Virus record (IMG/VR): IMGVR_UViG_3300027782_000265
Location: 1 to 30,279 of that record
DNA from: a virus
DNA length: 30,279 bases
Direction: 5' to 3' (one strand)
The notes below the pieces were generated by a model. That model ran no database searches. It was not told where the DNA came from and saw only the letters and a list, made by a program, of their open reading frames with translations. This document shows, piece after piece, positions 1-10,033 of this stretch. The first letter of the stretch is position 1; every line of letters starts with the position of its first letter. The translations under genes were made by a program, and so were the position numbers.

Positions 1-653
1 GCACCAATATTTAAACTAGTAGCAGCACCAAAGGCATTAATAGTTGTTGCATTATAATTAAAAACATATCCTGTTGCTGCTGTAGTATCAATTGTGCCGC
101 CATTTACATTCGTATTTCCAGAAATAGTAGCATTTCCAGAAACTTGTAGAGTATTCAGATATGAAGTTGTATCGACATATAAATTTCTCCATCTTTGACC
201 AGTACTACCCAGATCAAAAGTATTAGCTTGATTGGGAATTACGTGCGAGTTTAAATCTGCATTGAAAACAATATTATCAGTATTTAAATCACCAAATGTT
301 AATGTGCCATTAGTACCATCACCAGCTTTAAAAGTAATATTTCCGTCAGCAGTAATATCACCACCAACATATAAATTTTTACTAACTCCTAATGTAGTGG
401 CATCAGATCTATAAATTCCTAAATCAGTTGCACTATCAAAAGATAAAGATGGAAGAGATTTAGTACCATTTTCAAGTTGAACAGTTTGACCTGAAAGAGT
501 AACTAAACCAGCAACTACTTGATTAATGGAAGTTGTTACAATTTTTGATGGAGTAATTAAATTTACACAATCTCCAATATCAGTACCAATTAAGTTAATT
601 AATTGACGTTGTTGTTCAAAAGTATTGCTTAATAAAACTTCTCTAATTGCCAT
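1..653 (-). CDS. Tail-fibre-like structural protein, partial (C-terminus outside window)
   Basis: The frame is open from an ATG at 651-653 to the left edge, giving about 217 N-terminal residues starting MAIREVLLSNTFEQQRQLIN. After a roughly 90-residue N-terminal part come fibre-like repeats: NLYVGGDITADGNITF, a TLTFGDLNTDNIVFNADLNS stretch, DLGSTGQRWRNLYVDTTSYL, then GNATISGNTNVNG. The DLGS..RWRNLY pattern is common in phage tail fibres and in head/tail decoration proteins of T4-like cyanophages. The start overlaps the end of the 67-aa gene upstream by 11 bp, which suggests translational coupling. No Shine-Dalgarno sequence is obvious. The fibre-like role is inferred from low-complexity beta repeats and from position after the baseplate genes. 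The C-terminal domain, for example an S74-type chaperone, cannot be seen here. Confidence 0.75.
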   Translation of the reverse strand, partial: MAIREVLLSNTFEQQRQLINLIGTDIGDCVNLITPSKIVTTSINQVVAGLVTLSGQTVQLENGTKSLPSLSFDSATDLGIYRSDATTLGVSKNLYVGGDITADGNITFKAGDGTNGTLTFGDLNTDNIVFNADLNSHVIPNQANTFDLGSTGQRWRNLYVDTTSYLNTLQVSGNATISGNTNVNGGTIDTTAATGYVFNYNATTINAFGAATSLNIG

Positions 654-846
654 TGGTAATTTTTTTTAGTAATTGCTTGATTTCATCAAGTTCCTGCTTC
701 AAAGTATTTATCTCGGTTACCATATTATCTCTATTTGCTTTTGCTTTCATATAACGATCATATTCATCCTGATTAGAGTTAATTACAGCACCACTATTAA
801 CATCACGATAAAGATTGCTGTGACCCTCTACTTTTAATTTATCCAT
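643..846 (-). CDS. Small coiled-coil protein between baseplate and fibre genes (67 aa)
   Basis: This ORF encodes 67 residues. The C-terminal half (about 40-63: NMVTEINTLKQELDEIKQLL) has a clear heptad pattern expected to form a coiled coil; the N-terminal half is polar (DRYMKAKANRD). The ATG overlaps the TAA of the 2513-aa gene upstream by one base (TAATG), and its TAG stop lies inside the next gene's start region, so it sits in a coupled run of virion genes. I do not recognise a named family. A small assembly or fibre-attachment factor would fit the position, but that is inference. The tight overlaps and the coherent coiled coil argue that it is real. Confidence 0.7.
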   Translation of the reverse strand: MDKLKVEGHSNLYRDVNSGAVINSNQDEYDRYMKAKANRDNMVTEINTLKQELDEIKQLLKKITNGN

Positions 847-3800
847 TACGAATGAGCAATCACTCTTACGTCTTCAAGACGTGGTGCAAGTGCTGGATTA
901 GTTCCAGCAAATACAATTTTAATAGCAAATGCTTTAAATGGTTTCAAATTAGTTGCCGTATAAGCGTATTCAATGTAAGAATCAAGATCTTCTGATGATG
1001 GTGATAATGCTTTTAAATTACTTGGAATTATGTTGCCAATATTATCAGAGTATCCAGTTCCATTAAAATACTCCCAACTGATAGTATTCATATCAGTGGT
1101 ACTTCCATCTGGTTTAATTTTATAAAGAATTTTGATATCTGTATTATTAAAGAGATTTGCAGTGATCTTACAATCAAGTGATGTTCCTGGCGTATCAAGA
1201 ACAACTTCTTTGGTCACATATTTTGAAGCAGCAGAACTTCCGTATGGATTTGTGTCAGGAACAAAAAGGAACCCTGTAGTATTAGATACAGCAGAGACAG
1301 TTCTTCCTGTGACTGGAGAAGTTCCAGCATCATTATCATTCACAATATCACCAACTTCAAATGCAGTTGGTGAAGTTAATTTAATTTTCAATGATCCAGT
1401 TCCAGAATCCCATCCAATAATTACACCGCTCTTAACTACTAAAGAAGTGGGAGTTGTAGTTACAGATCCTTGTGTAATAGTAGATCCAGTAATAAAATCT
1501 CCAACTACATCAATTAATTTTAATTTTTTATTTGTTAAATCTACACTAACAATTTGTCCAGATGATGAAGATGCAGATTGCACAACTCTCGTGTTACTAT
1601 CAACTGTATTTACAAAGTTACCACCACTTGATGTTGAATAACTAATAATAACTGATTTAACAGTTTTTGTTGTATTTGTAATTGTGTATGCAGAAGAAGT
1701 TGGAAGTGTCAATGTCTGTGAAGGTGTTCCATATCTACCTTCATTTCCAGTAGGATTATCTACTCTAGAACCAACTGTAATAATATTAGTTCTATTTGCA
1801 TCAATTATTGGAGAAATATTATCTACATCAGATTGCATAGTGAGAGTATATAAAATTGATCTCTTACCAGAACTTGATGTAAGACCTCTATAAACTTCAT
1901 TATTTTTGGAAGCAATTACTCTACTATCTTCAAAGTAATAGTTGTCACCTGGAGAAATTTCTTCAGAAGTTGCAAGCGAATATTCATTAGAAGTAGAAGA
2001 ATCAATTGCTTTACCATAAATTGTTTTGATATTATGAGAAATTGAACTTGATGGGAAAGAAAGAGTTTCAATTTGAGATTGAATAATTTGATAAAGTTTA
2101 TTAGTGGTAGCACGAACATAGTCACCACCACCAGAACCAGAACCAGTTACTGATACATTTGCAGCATTCCAAAGTGTGGAATCAATAAAAATACAATATT
2201 CATCTAAACCTACATTACTAATTGAATGTATTCCATTTAATAAACTTATTGGAACTCCATAGATAGCTGATGGAGACCCAATTCCAGTAACATCAGCAAG
2301 TATTACAGTATCTCCAACTTTCATACCGTGATTTGGATGATTTATCCTAACAACTCTTTGATTAGATCCAAATAAAGTTGAAATTCCTAGAGTACTATCA
2401 ATTGAAATTGGGTTATTTGGAAGATTGACATATTCCACTTGATCATTAACTAACTCTACAGTAGCAGTTGATGTAGTATTAAATACACATCTATTAACTG
2501 CAAATTTTAAATCTTCTAAAGAATCTTCAATCCAAGAAGAAGAATTTTGTGCTTTATAAATTGATCCTATTCCTGATTGATTTGATGCAACAATAATACT
2601 ATTCAATAATTGGTCACCAACTTTGGAACTATAAAGTTTATAGTCAGGAGAAGAACTTGATACAATCAATGCATAAGTTTTATCACTTTCAAGATATACG
2701 GGAGATGGGAATTTGAAGGTTGTTTTTATAGTAGCATCTGATGAAGTAGAAATACCCATCTTTACTGCAGGGTTCGTAATCCTAATTACAGATTCAGCAG
2801 TAGCAAGAGAATCTCCTCCAATAATACTTACTGTTGGAGCAGTATAGTACCCAGAACCATTGTTAGTTACTGTAATATCATAAATTTTACCACTATAAAT
2901 TTTTGCTGACGCTGTAGCAACACTACCAAAAGATCCACCATTATCACCATTAATAGTGATAGTAGTTGAACCAGAAGAATATCCAGATCCAAAATTAGTA
3001 ACTCTGATATTTTCTACAATACCACAATCTTGATCAATATAGAATTTGGTTGTTGTTATTGCTGGGGAGCGATTAATTACAATTTCCTCACCTGCAATAA
3101 AGCTTGTTCCATCGTAGTTAGAAAGAATTAAATTATATCTAGTATTTGCTGAGGATACTGTCAAATTTGTTTTTATGGTTCCAGTAGCACCAGAAGTTTT
3201 TCCCGTAATTGTTTCTCCACTATTAAATGTAATAGAAGTAGCAATATCATTTCCAACTTTAATACGAAGAATTGTATCTGGATTTAAAGATGTTTGACTG
3301 AATGGGATAATAGTTCTTGTTGGAACTCCACCAGAAGTTTCTGTAAGATAAACTGATACTGGTCTATCTGTGTCAGCACCAGAAGAATTTGTTTTAGAAC
3401 TGAAATAAAGATCAATGCTGGATGCAAATAATCCTTCTTGATATCCACTAATCGTAAATGTTTGTGCAAGTGGATCTAATAATCCATCTTGATTAATATT
3501 TACTCTAACACCGCCAATCGTTTGAACAGTGTCAGTTATGGATGCTGACCTTCTACTGATATTAGAAGATCTTGTAGATTGATTAGTATTTGGAGCACCA
3601 GAAATTACATATTCAGTTTCAGCAAATGTTTTTACTTGCGAATTAGAAGAAGTATTTGTACTACTTGATGTTAATCTGAAAGTTTTTATTCCAGCAGTAA
3701 AGTTTCTTTGTGTGCTAGAAATATTATAAAATGTTGATGCAGAGATTTCTCTATCATATAATTTCTTACCTGCTGTTGGAGAATATCCTGCTGGAACTAA

Positions 3801-6800
3801 GAAAATACCACTAACATTTCCATTAGTATCAGTAATAATTGATCTACCAAATCCTTTCTCTGCATACCCAGCAATTCCAGTAAATGGAGTTGTGATTCCA
3901 ATTACATCATCTGGATTTACCCAAGAAGAAACTTCAATGCCATCAAAGAATGCATATAAACGAGTTAGTGGTTCCAAACCTCTTGCTATAAATTTAACAA
4001 CATTTGTTCTGGCATATGGAGTATATGCATTAGATACTACTCTTTGATTTACCGAAGAATTTGAAGAACCATATGGTGTCAATCTATTTTGTGTACCATT
4101 TCTGGTTCTTGTTCTTGTCTTACCTTGAATTACAGATGTAACTGTAGAATTAAACTGAGTGGTTCCAGCAGAATTATTTAAAGCATAATTTGGAGTTCCT
4201 GTCCAGAGAATTTGCCATTCATTCCAAATGCTACCCCAAAGATTAGCATTATTATTTTTAATGGTATCAAATATAGAATTTTCATTTACAATCAATTCTG
4301 GGGATTTATATGTATCTTTCCATTCATCAATAGAAGGATCTAAGGTTAATATACCAGAGAACTTAGAAGATTTTCCTGGATTAATATCAATAGTTTTTGT
4401 TGCATATGGATTGCTTACAGTGAGTTGTTCTGAGAATGGGAGGGTAAACAATTCTCCTGTTTTTTGATATCCATTAGCTGTTCTTTGAGAATCATTTAAA
4501 TTTTTCTCAATTAATTTAGTTTGAGATGCATAATAATTTGGTCTTACAACTCCAGTTTGAGTATCAATAGCACAAGAATAATCAAGTGAATTTGTATTTC
4601 CTACATTATGCCCTTCAAAATTATCTACTAAAACACCATTTTTAAATCTTTCATTTCCGAAAGAATCTCTAACTTGAGTATTGAAAGTATCTTGCTCAAG
4701 CAAACTTAATACAGTATAATACTCTAATTTTTCAATTCTCTTTTCAAGTTTTCCGATATCTCTCATCGTATAACGTTTGTTATCAATGCTCTTAATTTGA
4801 ATATCTTTTAAACTAGAAGTATATGCTGGAATATTAAAATAATACAGTAAAATACCGTCGGAAAGTTCTGATGGTGTCTGTGGATTTAAAGATGGAGTTC
4901 CTTTAGAAACTTTGAATGTACCATCTTTAGTAATATAAAGAGCATCAATTCTATTCAAATAATATTGATATCCAGTATAGTAAGAAGTTCCATACAAAGG
5001 TAATGTAGAAACAGCAGAACCAGTTCCAGTAAATTTTAATGCGTTAATCGTAGTAAATCCGTTATATCCAGGAACAACTGTTCCAGTATCAAGACCAGTA
5101 TAATCAGAAACTCTTGGTCTAAAATCAACTACATCACGCAATGAAATAGTTCCATATACGCTTGAATTAAAATCAGGAATATCTTTATATTTAAAATTAT
5201 CAGTAAATGTATAAGAATCGACAGTAAAGTAATCTCCAGTTTCACTAGATCCAATATGTTTGAAGTAATCAAATACTACAAGCATTTTATTTGTAGGAAC
5301 AATTGCTCCTGGCTTTCTAATTAATCTTGCAAGATCATAATGAGTATCTCTTTGACCACCATCAAAAATAAATCTATCTGCAATATTTACATCATTTGCA
5401 GTTGCATCAGCGCCAGATGCTGACATATAAACACCTTTGAGTTTATAACCATCAGCATACTTAATTGGAATTGTGGAATATGAAAATCCACTTGCAATTT
5501 GATATTCTTGATTTTCAATCAAGGTTTTTGTTTTTGGTGCTGTATCTGCTTTTACGACAGGGGCAATAATTTTATATGCAAGAGCTGCAAAAGATACTCC
5601 TAAATTAATAGTAGCAGATTGGGCATTATTACCAAGAGTTACTGCTCCACTAAGGTCTAAAAGATTACCATTTTGAGGATTTGCGAAAATCCAATTATTT
5701 GAAGAGTATGATAAAAATGTTTCATTAGTTCCTACTGAAATAGTGACTGTACCAGATCCATCAAGATTTCCTACAAATTCTCTCTGAACAGTATAACTAA
5801 TATTAGTATTATTAGGATCAAGAATTGTAGTTTTTACATTCTTATTTGGAAGTGGAAGAAGAAGAGTATTTCCTGAAATACCATTGAGTTTAGATCTCAA
5901 ACGTTCAACAGTTTTAGCAGTAAAATTACTTAACACTAAACCATAGACATAAATTCTTGCTGTTGAAGAAGTTCCAGATTTTGTTGCAAATTTAACCAGA
6001 TATTTTCTTATTGTACCAGAATCATCAGTAACTTTGATGACATCACCATTCACAAGATCTAAATCTGGTCTTGAATTTAAGTTATCTGAAGTGATAAAAT
6101 ATGAATTTTCTGTAGCACTAAACGTTGCTCCTCCAGCAACATTATAAGTATCTTGACGAGATGTAACATCACCAGTAAATGGATTTCCAGTAGTAGAATT
6201 AAAGAAACTCTTGATTGAAGAAGAATCGTAATTGATTACATTACTCTTATTCAAAACTGCAATATAACTTGCGCCAGAACCAGTACCTGAAGTAATCAAA
6301 ATAGTAGGTGCTGTATCAAATTTACCGAGACTTAAACGAGCAGCTGCAGTAATTCTAATAGATCTTAACTCTGTACTTGTTAATGTAATATTTGAAGATC
6401 CAATTACTGAAGTTTTGTCAGTTCCATTAACAATAATTGTTACACCACTAACTGATGCATATGAAGTACCAAATGCTACTGGTTTTAAATATGCAATAGA
6501 TCCATCATCTTCAATAAAATTATATGGAGTAGATGTTCCATCAAGTTCAGAAAGAACTGTTTCTCCTGACTGGAAAATACCAGAAACTTTTGATAAAATT
6601 ACTTCATTAGTTTCAGGAAGAAGTAATTCTACAATTCCAGTCGCTCCACTGGTCTGACCTGTAATAATTTTTCCTCTTGTAAAATTAATAGCATTTTTAC
6701 AAAGAATTTTACTAAAATATTCTGTTCCAAATAATCCTAGCTTATATTGTGAGGAACTTTTATCATATATTTTTGAAGTTGAATTTCCAGAAAGAAACTG

Positions 6801-8387
6801 CAAATATTTTGTTTTTGATAATCCAACATATGGTGTGCTTAATCTTTCAGCAGTACAAATATATCCAGTAATTCCACCCGTAATAATAATACTTCCGCCA
6901 TTAATATATTCAAATGTTGTTGAGTTAGTAACTACAACAAATGCTCTATTTGAAGATGAATTTAATTTATAATATCGTACTTGACCATTGATAGAACCTC
7001 CACTTCCAGTATGAGTATATGCAGTTCCAGATGATACAAGAGTAGTTGCAGAAAGAGTTTTGAGAGTTAGAACGAAAAATCTTTCATCTTCTGGTGCAGT
7101 ACTATCAAGATTTGCTGTTGTTTCTCCATAAAGAGCATCTACATAAGTATCGTATAATTTAATTTCTTGATATGGACTTGTATTAACTACACCAGTTCCT
7201 CCTTCAATATCAGGAAAGGAATAAAGATTATTTACAGTAAAATTAGAACCTTCTAATGGGGAGACAAAAGTATCTGATTGTGTTGCATAATCTCTTGCTT
7301 TATCAATATCAACATATCTTACTGAGGTAGTTTCAATTTCAAAACCACGAACATACGCTTTACCAGCATCAACTGCAGCAATAAATTTATTATCACTACC
7401 ACCTTGACTAGAAGTATATACTCCATTATTTGAACCAAAATTTAAATGCTCTCTCAACCCTAATCCAAAATCTCTTACTACATAATCTCCAGATTCATCA
7501 AATGTTCTTCTCGCAAGAAGATCTTGAATAATATTATTGGTTTGTACAGTTTCCACTGTACTTGAAAGATTTCCTGATTGAATTAAAAGTAGTTGTACAA
7601 AATCTTTTTGATCAGGAGCATCTAAATCTCTTTTACTTAAAGAAACTTCAAATGAAAGTCTATGAGCACCAGGAGCAGCAAAATTTGAATATCCTTGTGC
7701 ATTATCAAGTAGAGAAAAATCTTCCTCAGGAGTAACGAGTTTTTCGGATAATAAAAATCCAACTTTATAAGATGGTGTATTACTATATTTTTCTAAAATA
7801 ATTGTTTGAGTATCATTTCTTACCAAAGTACCATTAATAAAATAGATACCTTCTTTAACTGTAACTGCAGAACCAAATCCCAAAGCAGGACTTTCTGTAG
7901 GTTTTACATTTCCACTAGCACCAACAATTGCTGTAGGATTTCCAGAAGAATTTGAAGTAATTATTTCTCCTTCAGTAAATGTTGCTTGAGTATTTGAGGT
8001 TCCACTATTTTCATATTTTACAAATAATGTAGCAGCATTTGTTTCAGTTGCGATAGTAGCATTTACTACTTTAGCAACAACTCCACTAGTGTTGCCAGTC
8101 ATTTTCACGCCAATATAATCAGTAATTGCAATATTATTAGTAAATGAACTTACTTTAACATAATTATATTGTTTATCAAAAATAATTTCGCCAGGTACTA
8201 CAATTGATCCTTGCTTAAAGTTTGCCTTTGCAAGATTTTCAATTTGATTTTGAAGAATTGATTGCAAAGTAGTAAGTTCTCTACTTTGGATTGAATATCC
8301 AGGTCTGAAGAGAACTCTATAAAAATTATTTAATGGATCAAAATCATCAAAATATGGAGATTTGTTGAGATTAGTACTCTGGGGCAT
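846..8387 (-). CDS. Giant DUF4815-type baseplate/tail structural protein (2513 aa)
   Basis: The N-terminus (SPYFDDFDPLNNFYRVLF, then PGYSIQSRELTTLQSILQNQ) matches the start I know from DUF4815-type virion proteins of T4-like cyanophages. These occupy the place of gp9/gp10-type wedge and fibre-attachment genes. A charged helical stretch near residue 1220 (IGKLEKRIEKLEYYTVLSLL) sits between long beta-rich regions. Near residues 1780-1860 are two copies of a module with the pattern I.VTN.GSGY...P.V.I, which also occurs in the two preceding baseplate genes. The protein is rich in Ser, Thr, Asn and Gly, with many GxTSGATG-like turns (residues about 660 and 1730). It starts 40 bp after the gp8-like gene without a clear Shine-Dalgarno sequence. 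The baseplate-peripheral role is inferred from family and gene order. Confidence 0.8.
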   Translation of the reverse strand: MPQSTNLNKSPYFDDFDPLNNFYRVLFRPGYSIQSRELTTLQSILQNQIENLAKANFKQGSIVVPGEIIFDKQYNYVKVSSFTNNIAITDYIGVKMTGNTSGVVAKVVNATIATETNAATLFVKYENSGTSNTQATFTEGEIITSNSSGNPTAIVGASGNVKPTESPALGFGSAVTVKEGIYFINGTLVRNDTQTIILEKYSNTPSYKVGFLLSEKLVTPEEDFSLLDNAQGYSNFAAPGAHRLSFEVSLSKRDLDAPDQKDFVQLLLIQSGNLSSTVETVQTNNIIQDLLARRTFDESGDYVVRDFGLGLREHLNFGSNNGVYTSSQGGSDNKFIAAVDAGKAYVRGFEIETTSVRYVDIDKARDYATQSDTFVSPLEGSNFTVNNLYSFPDIEGGTGVVNTSPYQEIKLYDTYVDALYGETTANLDSTAPEDERFFVLTLKTLSATTLVSSGTAYTHTGSGGSINGQVRYYKLNSSSNRAFVVVTNSTTFEYINGGSIIITGGITGYICTAERLSTPYVGLSKTKYLQFLSGNSTSKIYDKSSSQYKLGLFGTEYFSKILCKNAINFTRGKIITGQTSGATGIVELLLPETNEVILSKVSGIFQSGETVLSELDGTSTPYNFIEDDGSIAYLKPVAFGTSYASVSGVTIIVNGTDKTSVIGSSNITLTSTELRSIRITAAARLSLGKFDTAPTILITSGTGSGASYIAVLNKSNVINYDSSSIKSFFNSTTGNPFTGDVTSRQDTYNVAGGATFSATENSYFITSDNLNSRPDLDLVNGDVIKVTDDSGTIRKYLVKFATKSGTSSTARIYVYGLVLSNFTAKTVERLRSKLNGISGNTLLLPLPNKNVKTTILDPNNTNISYTVQREFVGNLDGSGTVTISVGTNETFLSYSSNNWIFANPQNGNLLDLSGAVTLGNNAQSATINLGVSFAALAYKIIAPVVKADTAPKTKTLIENQEYQIASGFSYSTIPIKYADGYKLKGVYMSASGADATANDVNIADRFIFDGGQRDTHYDLARLIRKPGAIVPTNKMLVVFDYFKHIGSSETGDYFTVDSYTFTDNFKYKDIPDFNSSVYGTISLRDVVDFRPRVSDYTGLDTGTVVPGYNGFTTINALKFTGTGSAVSTLPLYGTSYYTGYQYYLNRIDALYITKDGTFKVSKGTPSLNPQTPSELSDGILLYYFNIPAYTSSLKDIQIKSIDNKRYTMRDIGKLEKRIEKLEYYTVLSLLEQDTFNTQVRDSFGNERFKNGVLVDNFEGHNVGNTNSLDYSCAIDTQTGVVRPNYYASQTKLIEKNLNDSQRTANGYQKTGELFTLPFSEQLTVSNPYATKTIDINPGKSSKFSGILTLDPSIDEWKDTYKSPELIVNENSIFDTIKNNNANLWGSIWNEWQILWTGTPNYALNNSAGTTQFNSTVTSVIQGKTRTRTRNGTQNRLTPYGSSNSSVNQRVVSNAYTPYARTNVVKFIARGLEPLTRLYAFFDGIEVSSWVNPDDVIGITTPFTGIAGYAEKGFGRSIITDTNGNVSGIFLVPAGYSPTAGKKLYDREISASTFYNISSTQRNFTAGIKTFRLTSSSTNTSSNSQVKTFAETEYVISGAPNTNQSTRSSNISRRSASITDTVQTIGGVRVNINQDGLLDPLAQTFTISGYQEGLFASSIDLYFSSKTNSSGADTDRPVSVYLTETSGGVPTRTIIPFSQTSLNPDTILRIKVGNDIATSITFNSGETITGKTSGATGTIKTNLTVSSANTRYNLILSNYDGTSFIAGEEIVINRSPAITTTKFYIDQDCGIVENIRVTNFGSGYSSGSTTITINGDNGGSFGSVATASAKIYSGKIYDITVTNNGSGYYTAPTVSIIGGDSLATAESVIRITNPAVKMGISTSSDATIKTTFKFPSPVYLESDKTYALIVSSSSPDYKLYSSKVGDQLLNSIIVASNQSGIGSIYKAQNSSSWIEDSLEDLKFAVNRCVFNTTSTATVELVNDQVEYVNLPNNPISIDSTLGISTLFGSNQRVVRINHPNHGMKVGDTVILADVTGIGSPSAIYGVPISLLNGIHSISNVGLDEYCIFIDSTLWNAANVSVTGSGSGGGDYVRATTNKLYQIIQSQIETLSFPSSSISHNIKTIYGKAIDSSTSNEYSLATSEEISPGDNYYFEDSRVIASKNNEVYRGLTSSSGKRSILYTLTMQSDVDNISPIIDANRTNIITVGSRVDNPTGNEGRYGTPSQTLTLPTSSAYTITNTTKTVKSVIISYSTSSGGNFVNTVDSNTRVVQSASSSSGQIVSVDLTNKKLKLIDVVGDFITGSTITQGSVTTTPTSLVVKSGVIIGWDSGTGSLKIKLTSPTAFEVGDIVNDNDAGTSPVTGRTVSAVSNTTGFLFVPDTNPYGSSAASKYVTKEVVLDTPGTSLDCKITANLFNNTDIKILYKIKPDGSTTDMNTISWEYFNGTGYSDNIGNIIPSNLKALSPSSEDLDSYIEYAYTATNLKPFKAFAIKIVFAGTNPALAPRLEDVRVIAHS

Positions 8388-8427
8388 ATTATTTAACTGG
8401 TATTTGAAATTTGATCTATGTTATATA

Positions 8428-9990
8428 TTAGAATTCTACAACTAGCTTGACATCTTCAATCTGATCAACTGAACGAGAAACAGTTCTTCTATTTTCAACA
8501 TAAATGATGTCACCAGTATATTTTTCAATTTCTGGTCTTGAATATCCATTAGCAAAAGTCAAATTAGATGCTGTTAAACTATAAGCAGTATCTGGAGTTT
8601 CTACGGCACTTGAAGTAGCACCAGTAATAGCATTTGATCCAGAAAATAATCCTAAAGAACCACCTTGATTTCCCGTAGTAGAACCTTCATATTTTGTTTG
8701 ATATAATTTAAGAATTTTTGTTGCACTATCCCACGAAACTACTCTTCCCTTTGCTCCAGTTACTGCTTGGGTCACAAGTTCATCAACAGCAAAAGTTGCT
8801 CCTGTAGAAGTTGGAAATTTAATGGCAGTAAGAGCATTATATGTTGATGCTGTAGCAGCAACTCCTGTAGAATCTTTGGGATCACGAAGAACACCAATTC
8901 TTCTGAAATCATTATCTACTGGAAACTCAAGGGTTTCATCATATTGCAATCTGGAGTTAACCATAACTCTTTTTGCACCAAGTTCTTTATAAACATTAAA
9001 CCCGTGACCACCAGTAGGTGGGAGAATAACTTCAAGAGATGCTCCAGATCCAGCACCAATACCAGAAATTTCAGTAGAATTCACATTAATAACTCCATAA
9101 CTATAATATTGACCCGCAGATGTAATTGTTACAGAAGTTACAGTACCACTACTAACAACGATTGTAGCAAGTGCTTGAAGACCACCTGTTTTTCTTGTAT
9201 AATCGCCTCTGATAGGTACACTAGTATAAGTACCGTCAGTATATCCAGAACCACCGTTCTTAATCACTACAGTGTCAATAGAACCGTCTACAGCGGCGTT
9301 CTTGACATCAGTACCATTAGTTGGGTCGCCAGCAGAACCAACCCCCCAATCGGCAGGGAGAGGCATATAAGATGTGGTGAGGAATTTTACAACATCATCG
9401 GTTCCAATGCTATACATAAACTTCCACTTATACCCCTCAGAAGTAGTAAATACTGAATTAGAAGTTCCAGTAGGAGCTACAGTAGATGTAATACCGTTAG
9501 GATTTGCTACTGAAGAACCATTGTAAATGCATTTATAAACTTTATAATTATTGATGACATAAAATTTAGCGTTATAAAGATTAGAAGCATTTTCTGCAGC
9601 AGAGTTTGCTTTATAATCGGCACTATAATTTAAACGATACATTGAATAGATTTGTCCAGATGTCCAGTTGTATCTGCTAGTAACTAATCTTACATCTGTT
9701 GATTGAATTCTTTTCAAGGAAATCATATCATCAAAAATTTCCTTTTCGTACTTGAAGCTATCAATTGGGCTAGGTGGATTATTTTCGTTTGGAGATGCAA
9801 GATATGAATTACTATGCTGACTACCTGCTGGTTGCCCAACATATGAAGTTACGCCACTAACAGCAGCAGTATCCCAAGATTGAGGTCTACCTAGGAAAAA
9901 ATACATATTAGTAGGCACAGCTTCGCCAAATGCTTCTTGAAACTGTTGTGCATTATGAATTCTAAACTGTTCAGAAATAAGTGCAGGCAT
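8428..9990 (-). CDS. 8: Baseplate wedge subunit, T4 gp8-like (520 aa)
   Basis: T4 gp8 is a dimeric wedge component that binds gp10, gp7 and gp6. The N-terminal 200 residues follow its layout: an opening segment with YFFLGRPQSWD (residues about 30-40), a PPSPIDSFKYEKEIFDDM stretch, the TSRYNW segment near 105, YNAKFYVINNYKVYKCIYN near 140-160, and EGYKWKFMYSI near 185-196. FPVDNDFRRIGVLRDP (about 355-370) is another family-like segment. It is longer than T4 gp8 (334 aa), partly because of an inserted repeat region at about 233-320 with GGSGYTDGTY and TSVTITSAGQYYSYG modules like those in its neighbours. A TATAAATA late-promoter match lies 31 nt upstream of the ATG. The assignment rests on recognised motifs and on gene order 6-7-8. 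Confidence 0.85.
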   Translation of the reverse strand: MPALISEQFRIHNAQQFQEAFGEAVPTNMYFFLGRPQSWDTAAVSGVTSYVGQPAGSQHSNSYLASPNENNPPSPIDSFKYEKEIFDDMISLKRIQSTDVRLVTSRYNWTSGQIYSMYRLNYSADYKANSAAENASNLYNAKFYVINNYKVYKCIYNGSSVANPNGITSTVAPTGTSNSVFTTSEGYKWKFMYSIGTDDVVKFLTTSYMPLPADWGVGSAGDPTNGTDVKNAAVDGSIDTVVIKNGGSGYTDGTYTSVPIRGDYTRKTGGLQALATIVVSSGTVTSVTITSAGQYYSYGVINVNSTEISGIGAGSGASLEVILPPTGGHGFNVYKELGAKRVMVNSRLQYDETLEFPVDNDFRRIGVLRDPKDSTGVAATASTYNALTAIKFPTSTGATFAVDELVTQAVTGAKGRVVSWDSATKILKLYQTKYEGSTTGNQGGSLGLFSGSNAITGATSSAVETPDTAYSLTASNLTFANGYSRPEIEKYTGDIIYVENRRTVSRSVDQIEDVKLVVEF

Positions 9991-10021
9991 TTTTACTAAA
10001 TCTATGGGAAATTTCTTGTGT

Positions 10022-10029
10022 TATTTATA
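10022..10029 (-). promoter_or_regulatory. T4-type late promoter (TATAAATA) upstream of gp8-like gene
   Basis: Read on the minus strand these bases are exactly TATAAATA, the late-promoter box recognised by the gp55-type late sigma factor of T4-like phages. It lies between the gp7-like stop and the gp8-like ATG, 31 nt before that ATG. This would let the gp8-like and downstream genes be transcribed independently of read-through from the gp7-like gene. Confidence 0.6.
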
Positions 10030-10033
10030 TTTA

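Noticed and set aside
705-712. GATAAATA on the minus strand as a late promoter for the fibre-like gene
   Set aside because: It lies inside the 67-aa coding sequence, differs from the consensus, and such AT-rich octamers arise often by chance in this DNA.
8944-9456. Long plus-strand open frame opposite the gp8-like gene (170 aa)
   Set aside because: It is the antisense shadow of the gp8-like coding sequence; composition is Ser/Thr/Asn-rich without domain signs, and no ribosome binding site or plus-strand promoter is seen.
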